DNA of 64,000 nt, taken from positions 1 to 64,000 of the forward strand of contig RBKR01000024.1 in the NCBI GenBank assembly GCA_004835665.1, given 5' to 3'. Positions 30,587 to 41,639 of the stretch are shown in pieces. The position numbers and the translations under genes are program-made. The DNA is from Phoma sp. XZ068 (taxonomy: Eukaryota > Ascomycota > Dothideomycetes > Pleosporales > Didymellaceae). The notes beneath the pieces are model-generated. The model did not search any database, was not told where the DNA came from, and saw only the letters and a program-made list of their open reading frames with translations. The number at the start of each line of letters is the position of its first letter. Position 1 is the stretch's first letter.

Positions 30587-31760
30587 ATGCCGGCAGCAGC
30601 TACCGACAAGCCAAAGAAGCGAAGTCGGCCGCCCAATTATGCTTCCGCAGAGGAAAAGAAAGCCGCAAACACAGAAAGAAGGCGCGCTCAGAGAAGAAGT
30701 AAAGCTGCAGGAACACAGGTGGTGTTGTCTCAGCAGCATCAAATTAGAGGACCAGGGCAACTTACGTTCTTTGTGCACCTTCGGCACCGCTGCTCCAGGC
30801 GGGCCATCTGCACTTGGGGGGCTAATAGATTTTGCTCCAACTCGTCTTGAAGGGTTGATACCGGATAACAGCAACGACATTGGAGAATATCTTCCACCAC
30901 TCAGCTGCTTTGGTAGCCCCTCGCTAGGTCCCACACTTACCGAGCCTAATGACGTTCTAGATCTCCCCATAGCCAACGGCGACACGCCTATAAGTGCTGC
31001 ACAGTCAGTCGAAGCAGGACTCGAAGACATAGCGACAATCGACGAGACAGAAGCTCTACATGCAGATGAGAGAATTATCACAGATAATATGGCTATTGAG
31101 AGCGAAGTCGAGGAAGTCGGCAAACTTGCAAATCGGTTGACGGACTAGCTGATTCGACATCAGGGATGCTGCCAGCATTGCCATCAGCAGTTACGAGGGG
31201 AGCAAACCAATTACTATCCGACCTCTTATGGTCTTCAACAATACCTTGATGGGATTGCAGAGGATGTGAATTGTCCGAATATACTAGCATCGAAGACAAT
31301 GTCAACTCACGGCTCGGACCTTGCTAGCCAAATGGACGCAGCATCTGGGCGCCAGCTTTACTCTGGGTTTGACAGGGACAACGTCGTGCCAACCCCAATC
31401 TGTTCCGAAGCAGACGACCAAGCAAATGTGGCCGCCGAGGCCACATTTGATATTGATAGCGTCCTTGGCTTTCCAAATAGTCTAGCCGTTGCGAAGCAAG
31501 GAGTCCGTTGGAACTCCACCGGTCCTCGGCTTCCTTGCTGTCTTGGAATCAACGAGAAGCCAGGAGAAGTGTTTCGTAGTCCGTTGAGCTACTCGCCAGA
31601 TCTGTCTAAGTTCATCAAGATGGCTCAGATGCTCGTGGTGCAGAGGGCCGTCACGGGTGCCGAGTAAGGCGAGGCAGAACATCCGTCTGACATCCTGGAC
31701 GATATGAGAGAGCGTTATGTTCCGAGGCACCCGGACTGCTTTCATGAGTATAGTGTCTGT
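30587..31760 (+). pseudogene. Third OrsD/RecQ-helicase N-terminal relic
   Basis: Starts MPAAATDKPKKRSRPPNYAS, the basic AT-hook-like opening common to fungal OrsD-helicases. It slips frame near 30740, then reads GLIDFAPTRLEGLIPDN, EYLPPLS, a Cys-His patch after a TAG (LTD*LIRHQGCCQHCHQQL), and finally SKFIKMAQMLVVQRAV and HPSDILDDMRERYVPRH, which correspond to the linker region of the intact TLH (ITRFMVVQHA, SFMVRGSHSP). Stops at 31146 (TAG) and 31665 (TAA) interrupt one long frame. It ends at about 31758, where a hairpin repeat starts. Confidence 0.65.
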
Positions 31761-31811
31761 AAGCTTAGGACCACATCACATGACTGCTCTGCAGGCATGA
31801 CTAATGCGTCC
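31758..31811. repeat. 54-bp hairpin-containing repeat, copy 1
   Basis: Matches 54357-54410 with about seven differences. It contains an inverted repeat, CATGACTGC and GCAGGCATG, around the loop TCT. It lies exactly where the third helicase relic loses similarity, so it probably marks an insertion or recombination end. Confidence 0.8.
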
Positions 31812-32062
31812 GACTACTTTCGAGCTCAGATCATACTTGTACATACACACAACAATACACTCATACCTAATACTAGTGCCACCCCTTGCTTACATTATCA
31901 ACATCCTAAAAGGCTATTTAATTGAAAAAGAGGTGCCAAACTGCGCACTCGAATTGAACTCTCTGGGTCTATTCAACAAAAATTTTTATAGGTTGAACTT
32001 AGGAGATGGCGCTCTTGACACGTAAGACACGTTCAGTATCATCGCCGTAGAGACTTGAGTTC

Positions 32063-32520
32063 TCATGGTAGTGCTCGATTGTGCTTCAATAGCGAGTCCT
32101 GCGCTGCCTCGGAAACACTCGCTAGATGGTGGTTAAAAATTACGTCTCGCGAGTGTTGGAGCGACATATGAATTCTGGCAATTTGCTCTAGCATATCATC
32201 CATCTCTTCTAGTGTCGGCATTGACTGCGGGATTATGCCAGTACGTTGAGTTTTATGTGCTCGTTGTCCGTAGACTTTGGAGAACTCAAGGATACGTCCA
32301 GAGCTGTCCTCCATCTGGCTTCATCAGATGGATTGCCACGCAAGTGCAGAGTTTTACATACATCCTTAAGCAAAGCCACGAGTTCAAAGCTTGCCAAAGG
32401 CCAGCTGACAGATTGACCGTCATGCGTAATGCTTGAGCGTCTAGTCGTTTTCTCTCCTGGGCGAGCCATATCCGACATATCGTTCTGTGGCGGAGCGAGA
32501 TACATCGATGGTAAGGACAT
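32063..32520 (-). pseudogene. Possible gene fragments of unknown family
   Basis: Two overlapping open frames on the minus strand (32520-32233 and 32314-32063) have coherent protein-like text (SWPLASFELVALLKDVCKTL; MPTLEEMDDMLEQIARIHMS). They could be exons or a frameshifted single gene. I do not recognise the family and found no convincing splice pair. Confidence 0.3.
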
Positions 32521-32529
32521 GTATGTAGA

Positions 32530-35500
32530 TTGCTGCCAAATTGGCGCACGGCGGAGGCACCACTTGAGATACCAATGTGCCTAGAGAAGGACTTTGCAAA
32601 TGCGGGAACGAATCGGTCTAAGAGGTTCGAGTTTGCTGGTCGGAGAGTAAAGAAGTCGCGAACTGTAGATGATGCAAAGAGACCACCAACACAGTAGCAG
32701 GGAGGGGACGCGCTGAAGCGTGGAATAGAGACGCCTGCTTAGACTATTGGATCTTATATATTGATGGCAGAGCCGGCCGCTGCAGTCCCTTCAATCACCG
32801 CGCGTCTTGTATTCTTTGTTTTAAGAAAACAAGCACGTCCACGACTCAGCCGGATACTAAATCTGCAGCTGGCGATTGGCGATTGGCGAGCTCTATATAA
32901 ATGCAAGAGGCCTGCGAAAGGGTGCAATAGGCTGACAATTACTTTAGGTCAAAGTGGTTTCCTTGATACCTCACGGCGGCCAAAAATCCGCCTGAGTCGA
33001 TCCACAATAAGCGCAGTCACGCGATGATCGCTACCCTAAAAAAATGTTACTGTCGCCCCGCGGCCATGTCAAGTCCCCTCAGGAATGGTTCGAGCGAACG
33101 GAAAGTGTGTCACTGGCTGCCACAATTGTGAACATTCAAGCCATCGTCCAGATTGATTCAGTTAGGCGTGCCACATGTCTTTTCCTTTTTCCGTTCAATC
33201 AGGAATCAGGTAGATCGCTTGATTGTTAACAACTTTGCCGAGTCGAGTCATTGGAATACGCCGATTCCCTGACAAGTGCGAGCGTGGGGGCGCGTGTTGT
33301 TGGTGTCGCAGGATTTGCGATCGAGAACTGGAGAATGGGTGGTCCTAATCCACTCTTCCAGACATAGGTTGAGGAGGCATCAATGCAGACTGTCATGGCC
33401 CTCATGACAGTTCTGGTCTTCAAACGCACGACCCAGACATCGCCAACTCGAAGGAAGGGTTGTTGGAGAAGACGCACGTCAGAAGTGGATGTCGCAAAAA
33501 ACCCTTGACTGCTTGGCACTGGGTTCCTTCCCCTCCTATTTTATTCCACCCTAGTCAGGTGTCTGCACGAATCCGGTCAAAAGCCGCACACCCCAGCGCC
33601 CTTACCGTGCCGAAAGTCGTTGGGGAGGTCAGGATTCTCGCGTAGCGCAGCACGCCCAGCTCTGGACTGGGTGCGGGGGCCGGCCCGACGTGCACGTGGC
33701 TGACAGTGTCCCAAATCCGGGAAGCAGATTTCAATTATCAGCCAATCACGGCACAAAATGTAGCCGATCCAGTCTCTTCTAAGAACCCTGGCACGGGCTT
33801 TTGCCGTGTGATCTGCGGACAGGGCTTGTCCTCTTTGCGCTGCGGTGGGTGATCCCTATAGTGCCGTCCAGTAAAATGGTCTGGCGCTTATCCGAGGGGT
33901 CGACAGGGACAAGGCGCGTGCAGTGAGAACGCATACCAAATGGTCCACTTCCGTCCGCGCCTCGGGTGCGTAGCCGGCGGCGCGCCCGGCACATTCGCCC
34001 AGGCATGGCATTGACCAATGGGTTCCATCTGGCGTCTCCACTGCGAAGGCCCCATGTCTTCTGGGACTGGACTGCGATCGGTTTCCGCTGAAATGCTGGA
34101 TGATGTGGCCTCGCCCTTGGTGCCGACGCAATGTCAACCCAACACTCTACAACGATCCTTATGAGAAAGACGCTAGGCCGCAGTTGGCTGCTCAAAGTCT
34201 CCGATTGTGAGGGAGTCACAGTGCGGATCCCGACATATGGCACACGGCTCAATCGGAGCAGTTGAGAAGAGAATCATAGGTGGCAAAGAATTTGTGATGT
34301 TAAACCTGCTTGACAGACTGTGAACCAAACCTACAGACGCCTTGTTCAGGGATGTTCCCAAGGCGGACTTGAACCCTCCGGTTAGTGAGGAATGAGTCTA
34401 CAAAGTGTATAGTCCTTTGTTGCCAGCCCTGTTGGTGCGACATGTTCAGAATGAATACTTCGAATACCAGGAGTTGAATCGAGAGGTAATGACGAAAGAT
34501 TTTTCACGGTTTCGTTGGCCATCGTCCGATGAATATCAAACTTTGCACATGCCAAGTTTGACCATTGAATGTTTTCACATTCCAATGATGCATGACCCGT
34601 GATACAACCGGAGCCGTTCATTGACCTTACTTGAGGACTTCCGGCGTAAACACTAGCATCTTTCGACCCAACCTCGCAGTAGCCTCACTTGCTACTGAAC
34701 GTAAATCACCCAGTCTTTTGTGACACCTACGCCGATTCGAATTGCACATTTCGAGGCCAATAGAAATCCTCTTTGTGTCATCGCGGCATTATGGTGTTGT
34801 TAGACGTCTCTATACAGGAATGAACAGAGCTCGAGAGATGAATTTATAGCGACAGACAGGGCGCCGCCATATCTGTCTCTTGTAACAGATCAGTCGAGTC
34901 TCTTAAGGTTGCTCAGCGCGTCCCTCAATTTGCACGACTGCCTTGAATAGGTGCTGCGATGAGCGTTGGGAGGATGGTGATGATGGGTCGGCGTGGAGCA
35001 TGCAGTTGCGAGGTTTGCGGAGGTGGATAATGATGGAGGGAGTCATCCTGCTGCGAACAATTCACGTTGACGTTACGAAGAACACTGCCGCTTTCTGCCG
35101 CAGGGAGACCAAGACGGAGGAGCACATCGGTCCGAACGAGTTCAGGAGCAAAGTCAAATAAGGGTGGGCATTGAATTGGTGGAGGCAAGTCCACGCCGCT
35201 GACTGAGGGTGATGCTGATAGAATACAATCTTCACGGGAGATCTGTCATCATTAGGGTTTACAGCTCATGCTCGAAGTGCTGCCGATTGTAGTGGAAAAG
35301 TGAGACTGACTCCACAAAAGGTCAAAGCAAGTGATCGAGCTTTGCGCCACTGCGGCCCATTGGCCTCAATCTTGAGAGAGTGGTAAAGGTAGTCACGGTG
35401 CTCTACTGTATGTGCATTCACCAAAGGTAAGAGATAAATAAGCCAAGTTGATCGCAAGTACTATTATACTACTGCACCACAAAACCCCATGATACTACCA

Positions 35501-36890
35501 TTTGTAGGTGGCTTTACAGCCTCATTTTTGCAGGTGCTGGTTGAGGTGCCTCGCGTGCAGAACGCGAAATCGTGCAGCACACGCACGGGCACGGTAAGGG
35601 GTGTTCGTAGTACTAGACGTGTGGGTACCGCGTGCACGGCCGTTTTACGGAAATTTGACCAAGGTTCTGGGACGGCACGGACACTTGGTAAGTTTAAGCA
35701 AAGTTGGGGGGACTATTAGCCCAGTAGCTGCAGCGTCCTCCTATCCGTACAAGAGTCTTGCTCACACGCGTTACACTATCTGTACACACCATAGGTACAT
35801 CGCATGAGTCGGGTGTAGAATATGTGAACGCAGGCACTTATGCTGCCCCCTCATCTGTCACTGCAGAGGAAAAGACCTATATTCATGTAAAATGTACCAA
35901 ACCCATTCTCGAACGTAAAAGCAAGACCCATGGCCTTAACTGGAGATTTGCGTACATTATAGTGTTTAAAGCATTCATACAGTAGTGCCAGAAAGGAAGT
36001 TTGTAGCACTGGTATGTGATTTTCCAGCCTCCCCTGTTGTACTACGCTTCTTCACCACATTCCAGACGCCCTTAGAGCACAATAGCCTTCTCCAGCGTAA
36101 AAAGCTGTCATGTCCAACTCGCGCGCCGCAAGGGATGCGGTTCCAAATATAAGAGCAAGAGCGCTCTCGTAGCCCTTTACTCTTCACCTCGCGCTTTGCC
36201 TGACTAGAATCTCCGCCGCAATGCCCCGGTCGAAATCAACGGCTCTGCAGATGTCATGCATCTTCAACCTAATTCTCATCCTCTTTTCTACAGTCTATCT
36301 GTACACCATTTTGGCCAAAAATCCTTTGACCCGGCATAGCTTCGCACTCGCCATTACGTGTTGGTATCGACAGTGTATGCATGAATATTAATCATCAAGC
36401 CTAAGCCTCGAGAACTAGATGTTAGTAGCTCCACTGACTGCTATAAGCCCGCCCTAATCTCCATATCTCTTTCCTCCCATTCCCATCGTCAACTGCGGAA
36501 CGCTCGCTAACGCACGCCTTAGCTTCGATCCCAACCAAAGTAACGGACTCTCCCCTTGCGCTATATGGTCTCCTGTCTCCCCGTTCCGACATAGACATTC
36601 CCTTCGCCGTCCAAGGACTAGGCTCCGTGAGAGCAAAGAATTTTGGGATTCTCTTTGGAAGCGGAGCTCCTGTTTTGAGCGGGTTATTATTTTCACTTTC
36701 CTGTGTTCCATCAAACGTTGGCAATTGAAAACGATTGCAACCACCTTATCAAGGAAGATAAGCGAACTTTTGACACGGAAGAGCTTGAGAGCATGTGCGC
36801 CATTGTGCAGCCAGGAGTGTAGTCGCCCAACAAACACTCCATCGCCACCACAGCGACTGTGATTTCGCGACTCAATGTGCTGGGAGAGTG
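32530..36890. other. No supported gene
   Basis: About 4.4 kb in which only short open frames occur on both strands, none with recognisable motifs or a plausible exon chain. Codon-like stretches at 33226-33519 and 34925-35194 (both minus) are the best candidates but remain unsupported. A poly-G run of 13 lies at about 36898-36910. Confidence 0.45.
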
Positions 36891-36959
36891 GGGGGCCGGG
36901 GGGGGGGGGGTGGCGGGCAGTGAGAAAAATGTTGCTTACAATATTTTTAGGGATACTCC

Positions 36960-37620
36960 ATTAATTATATCCTGTACGGCCATATCTAGATCAATACTAT
37001 TGCCCTCATCAGGCTCACAAACTAGACCTATCCCACCCTTGCGTAATGGCTTAATATCTGCCTCTCGTTGCCAGTTGCCGATAGACTCGATTTTCTCGAT
37101 GTTGGTGCACGTGAGCCTCAGCATATCCCATGATGCAGTGCGGCGAGCACGTGAAAAGGTCCTCTCTGCCTCTGCTAATTTATCAGTCGCCATGCGGCTA
37201 AGCCTTGGATACTGACGCCTCTGCTCAACATGTTACCACCAATGTAGCGGCGCACAATCAACGTCAAGGGCTGGTAAGGCTATAAACGCGTTGAAATCAT
37301 CTATTTCCGCAGATAGACCTGTTTTCACCTTCATAGAGCCCAGCAGCTTACTGAGCTGATTGGGCATCCGCTTGGAAGGCGCCGGCATTGCTGGAGGCTT
37401 CTCTGGCTGGCCTCGCGGCTTCCATTCCTTATATTGTCTCTCCCAAATGGTATTGGCAGTGCTACTTGTGCCTCGAGCCACTCCGTAGGCCAATTCTGCT
37501 GAATATACGCCATGCGCCTTAGCGGATCGAGGAGAGCGGCGGCATATACGGGTTGGTGATCCGACATAGGATAATACTTATTCAGTATATACTTGGCCAT
37601 CTCGATAGCGTGGAGCCAAG
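36960..37620 (-). pseudogene. hAT-family transposase C-terminal relic
   Basis: The minus strand reads, with frame changes, LNKYYPMSDHQPVYAAALLD, NWPTEWLEAQ, TIWERQYKEWK, APLHWW, QYPRLSRMATDKLAEAERTF, SRARRTASWDMLRL. The last pieces are the hAT C-terminal dimerisation region (YPRLS...A..SIP..ERTFS.ARRT.SW). Frameshifts near 37490 and a stop after HWW disable it. No terminal inverted repeats were identified. Confidence 0.7.
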
Positions 37621-37739
37621 GCTAACCTCAACCTTCTTCATAGCTACTTCCAGTTAGAACTTCAAGAAAGCAGATCGCGACGCTGCTAGTGGGCTAACGC
37701 GCTGCTTCTTAGCTGACTGCTCAACTGCGTTGTTGTGAT

Positions 37740-38060
37740 TGTTATTTTTAACGCTCGCAGTAACCGCATCCTTACGCTCCTCAGAAGGCCTTATGATTGC
37801 TAATCAGTCAACCATCGGGGCAGTGAGGGCCGTATTTAACGCTATCGTAGTTGTCAGGGACGTGCCAGAGGGCCTTAAGGTGACGTTTGTAGTGCGGTTG
37901 GAGGATAGTAGCAGCATAGTAGAGAGGCGCGTCGTCAAACTTTGCGTACTACGTAGCAAGTTTAGCGTGAGCAAGGTAAATGTTAACTATAAGGTGCGCC
38001 GAGGAGGAACGAAGCGTCGACTCGCCGAGATCCATCAGCCTTTGAAAGATATATGCCACC
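37740..38060 (-). pseudogene. Second hAT-type transposase relic
   Basis: The minus strand gives YAKFDDAPLYYAATILQPHY, KRHLKALWHVPDN and GWLISNHKAF*GA*GC, a different version of the same hAT segment that occurs at 37500-37600 in the neighbouring relic. Two distinct hAT elements are therefore stacked here. Stops again sit at plausible Trp positions. Confidence 0.55.
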
Positions 38061-38547
38061 TTCCGTTCCTCGGTTTCAGCCTTACCATCAAACTCAGGGT
38101 CAAACACTTGCTGAAGCCCTACAGCAAGTCAATGCCTCTGTCACTGTTTCGATTCCTACTTCTGCTCCAGGTGCAGACCCTGTGACCATCTGTATATCTG
38201 TGCCGATCCCTGCACCTGCTCCTTTACCTCCTCTCCCTTCTCTTGGTTCATCTCTGCCTGTAGCTATAGCTGTATCAGTGACTATGGCTCCGCCTCCTGT
38301 TTGGCAACCTCCATCGTTGGAAGAGTTCTTAGCCAACATTGAAAGTCGAAGATCTCAACCTCTTCTATATCAGTGCTGTGACATGATGTCAGCAACCAAT
38401 TATTTAGCGGAGACGGGGCAGGAGGAGGGTCCCGTAGAGCTGGTAGAGGTGCGGAACATAGCTCTTGCTACAAGGACTTTTCGATCCTTGCACACCAACT
38501 ATGGCTTGGAACTATCATTTTGGAGATATGGAGGTTTTCTATGCTGA
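38053..38547 (+). CDS. Hypothetical protein, 164 aa, doubtful
   Basis: An open frame of 164 codons with a Pro/Ala/Val-rich middle and a more protein-like end (SLEEFLANIESRRSQPLLYQ). It overlaps the second hAT relic on the opposite strand at its start. After its stop, similar frame text seems to continue (ASGCTYPRPKRAAVVAPEAW), so this may be a piece of a larger broken gene. No family recognised. Confidence 0.25.
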   Translation: MPPSVPRFQPYHQTQGQTLAEALQQVNASVTVSIPTSAPGADPVTICISVPIPAPAPLPPLPSLGSSLPVAIAVSVTMAPPPVWQPPSLEEFLANIESRRSQPLLYQCCDMMSATNYLAETGQEEGPVELVEVRNIALATRTFRSLHTNYGLELSFWRYGGFLC

Positions 38548-39362
38548 GAGGTTTGCATAGGCTGATGCTCAATATGCACTTGTTGAGCCTCAGGATGTAC
38601 CTATCCGCGGCCTAAGCGTGCAGCAGTGGTGGCTCCAGAAGCCTGGAAAAGTCTTGGCCCGCGTAAGAGACACGACGATTTGAGTAGACAGTAAGTCTAG
38701 CAACATAACAATTTAACTTCAGCCTTCCTTCAGACTTCCATATATTGATGTGACTAGAATACTGTAATCTAATTGGAGCTAGTAGCGATATGGCTAACGT
38801 GGGGACATATCTCAAAAACGGGGGGACACATCACGCCAGCCTACTTTAGGAGCATTTATTTAAGTATGTACTATATAACAGGTCGCATAGATTTTTAAGC
38901 ATACTATGTGAGAGCCGTGGAATGATGAACAAGCCCTGGAATGATTGGCGAGCCGTTGACGAACTATGGAATGATAGACGACCCTTAAGTGTGGCCCCGC
39001 TTTGAGCTCACTTTTCTTATATCCATCTGAGACTCTTTTTCCGTCTGGCTCCGTCTCTACCCTCTCATCTCCACCACATCCTGCGAGCTTCAAAGTTCGT
39101 GGCAGCAGTGACTTGAGTAAGTGCGCATTTCTCTATCCATAAAGAACCCGCGCACCGTCATACCCGTAGGGCATATAACAAGGTGTGTCGACGTACGGTG
39201 GCGTCGTACCTGCCGAATCATATTTCCTGTATCCCAGTCAACTTTCTATAGCCTCGCCATTGCCATATATTTGCTTTTCGACTTACACCCAACTCTGATT
39301 AATTGCGCACAGGCACGAAAGATTGCAACATTTAAGGACTGATGCCGCACGCTGAAGAGGAT

Positions 39363-40122
39363 ATGGCTCCGATCACCAACAGCAACATGAGCAGCACACT
39401 CACGGCCAACGGCGAGAGGCCGCACTCCAAGGTTTTATCAGTAAGTTGGGATTCCATTCTTCACTTAGGCGGTTCCTCGCGCCGGACCAGTCGTTCTGCG
39501 ACTTTCCGCGGTACCCGCGCAAGACGTATTCAAGGCTTTCGCAAGTGACACAAACTTGATTGCTGGTTGCTCACTCTTGTTGCGAATCGATAGTTCGAGT
39601 GTTTTGGTACTACAAGGCTAACTTGAGTAACAGCGTCTGCAGTCGTACCCAGTCGTCCACGACGCTCTTGACCTCTACAAAACGAACCCATACGGCGCAA
39701 AATCCCTCACCATCCTTTATGGCACGTACCAGCGCTTCGTAGCTCCTCTGCACCCATATCTTCGACCCCTCTACTCCTACCTCTTACCCTACCTCTCCCG
39801 CGCCGACGAGCTCGGTGATTCTGGCCTGTCAAAAGTCGATACCAAGTTTCCCATCGTCAATGAAGATTCGTCGAAACTGAAGGAGACAGTTCAGTCGTAT
39901 GCGCTATTGCCGTTCGCATTGGTAGGAGAGGGCAAGAAGTACGTGTTCCGCACTTGGGATGACGAGTACAAGAAGACCAAAGGCAATAGTCTTGTGAAGA
40001 GTGCGAAGGTTTTGATAAGCACCGAGCTTAAAATCGGTCACGACGGCTACAACATTGTCATCTCCTACCTACATAAAGTCAAGGAGCAGACGAGCAAGAA
40101 GGTTGAGGAGATCAAGCAGTAG
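39363..40122 (+). CDS. Cap20/perilipin-like lipid-droplet protein
   Basis: Two exons: 39363-39440 and 39634-40122, with intron 39441-39633 (GTAAGT..CAG), giving 188 aa, the usual size of the fungal Cap20 family. Family hallmarks are LQSYPVVHDALDLYKTNPYG, then the segment around YLSRADELGDSGLSKVDTKF and FPIV, and a basic Lys-rich C-terminus (KEQTSKKVEEIKQ). An in-frame ATG at 39342 would add 7 residues; the downstream start is preferred by family length. Cap20 proteins coat lipid droplets and, in appressorium-forming fungi, support infection-related turgor; that role here is inference. The gene is intact, without frame or stop damage, although it lies between transposon relics. Confidence 0.88.
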
Positions 40123-41140
40123 AGGACTTGAAGACTTTCGTCGTGATGGTACTTCACGCGTTAGTAACTCAGATGAATCGTCTGACGACTATCGGGACGG
40201 TCACGCGAGGCCATGGGCCGTTCGTGAATGCTAATGACGTCGCCATTGATATTTACTCACGTTCTGATTGCGATGCGATAAATCAAACACGCTTTCTCGC
40301 AGCTCCTGGAATTTTTATTGCAATGCATGGTTTGAAAATTCCCCGTTTCTAGTGCCCATTCCAAAGCAAATAACCCCTTTAAGACATGCTGCACAGCAAA
40401 TTGAGCTCAATCTTAAAAAACAGCATAATTTACCATCGTATCGTTGGCTGTCTTTACTCGTATACATAATGGAGATCAAGAATCATGCTACAATCACAAT
40501 CTGCGCTCTTCGAGTAGCGGCTATCTTCGTATTTCTGATCATACTGGCGATCTTGATGTTCTGGCATATGCGGTCGCTGATACAAATTTAGAAGGAGATT
40601 GAAGCAAAGTTGATGCATTTTTCCTAGTCCCTTCCAACGCTTTTCGCATAAAGTAGCTCTATTCGAAATCGCGAAATTCTCGATCCTTTCAATACCCTAA
40701 GACGGCGCTCAAGAACGTGGGCCAATGCAAGCGATTCTCCAAGCATGTCGACGAAGTGGGTCTATGATCTCAACGCTCAAAAAATTATACAATGGGGTTC
40801 CTAGTATTGTTACACCTCAGGTTACCACGACTACCGGTCTGCAAGCTTCTACCATCCTTCGGTCATCAACACACAGCATCCCCGACCACCCGCAAACGCA
40901 CCAATCCTCGACGAATGCGTTACTCTGGCTTAAAGCGACAGCGTTGATGGCACAAACACAAACTGTGAATGAAAAACAGACACAAAACTCTCCTGACTGC
41001 TCTGCATCTTTGACTATCTCATCTTCCAAGCCTAGATTAGAACAGTCCAATCGGATTACGGGACTAATGCGAGGACGATTAAATTTCGGTTCTCAATCGA
41101 TTCCTATTTAACGTGTTTTACAAGCCAGCGGCCCATACAA
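40123..41140. other. No supported feature
   Basis: About 1 kb with short open frames only. Nothing recognisable on either strand until the pogo-type fragment begins at about 41145. Confidence 0.5.
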
Positions 41141-41144
41141 GCGA

Positions 41145-41510
41145 GTGGCCACCTGGCTTGAGAGAGCCAATAAGGCAGCGTCGGAGCGTAAACAACGTAG
41201 AAAAAAGCGTATACAGAAGCAAGGAGTATTAACAAAGGGAGCTGGAGAGGATATACTCGCCCAGCGTGTGGCTGACCAGCAGATTGCTCGTGAAGAGCGT
41301 CAGGGAGGAAGGCGTTCTGGCCTCAGCCGCCAGGCTCTGGCGCGCTGCAAGAGGTGCTGGGAGACTGGGCACAACTCACGTACATGTACTACACAATCTA
41401 CTATTTGAATATCAATACGTTGTCTTATAATTTGATTGAGCTGTACGCTGCCAGAGGGGCAGAAAGTGGTGGGGTGGCCGCTCGCTTATATGGACCGCTC
41501 GCTACAGTGT
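41145..41510 (+). pseudogene. Pogo-type transposase C-terminal relic with terminal repeat
   Basis: About 85 codons match the C-terminus of the intact transposase at the window's right end: RKQRRKKRIQKQGVLTKGAG, REERQGGRRSGLSRQALARC and the knuckle CKRCWETGHNSRTC. About 50 bp further, GGTGGGGTGGCCGCTCGCTT resembles the subterminal sequence of the right-end element. The rest of the transposase is missing upstream of about 41150. It is therefore a 3'-end fragment of the same DNA-transposon family. Confidence 0.75.
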
Positions 41511-41639
41511 CCGTGCGCGTACCGGTACCTGGCCGGTTCGCTTGCCGTTCACGTTATTCCCAAAAACTTTAAAAAACATTTGTGAGTGAAGCGAGGGTCC
41601 GACCATTACTATACTTCACTACCACCACCCCAAAAGTAT

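Noticed and set aside
31758..31811. Helitron 3' end (hairpin followed by CTRR)
   Set aside because: CTAA follows copy 1 but only 1 bp after the stem, copy 2 has CTCA instead, and no Rep/helicase of Helitron type is seen.
34340..34400. tRNA-like T-arm (GGGTTCAAGTCCGC on the minus strand)
   Set aside because: No D-arm, no anticodon stem of proper length and no acceptor-stem pairing could be assembled around it.
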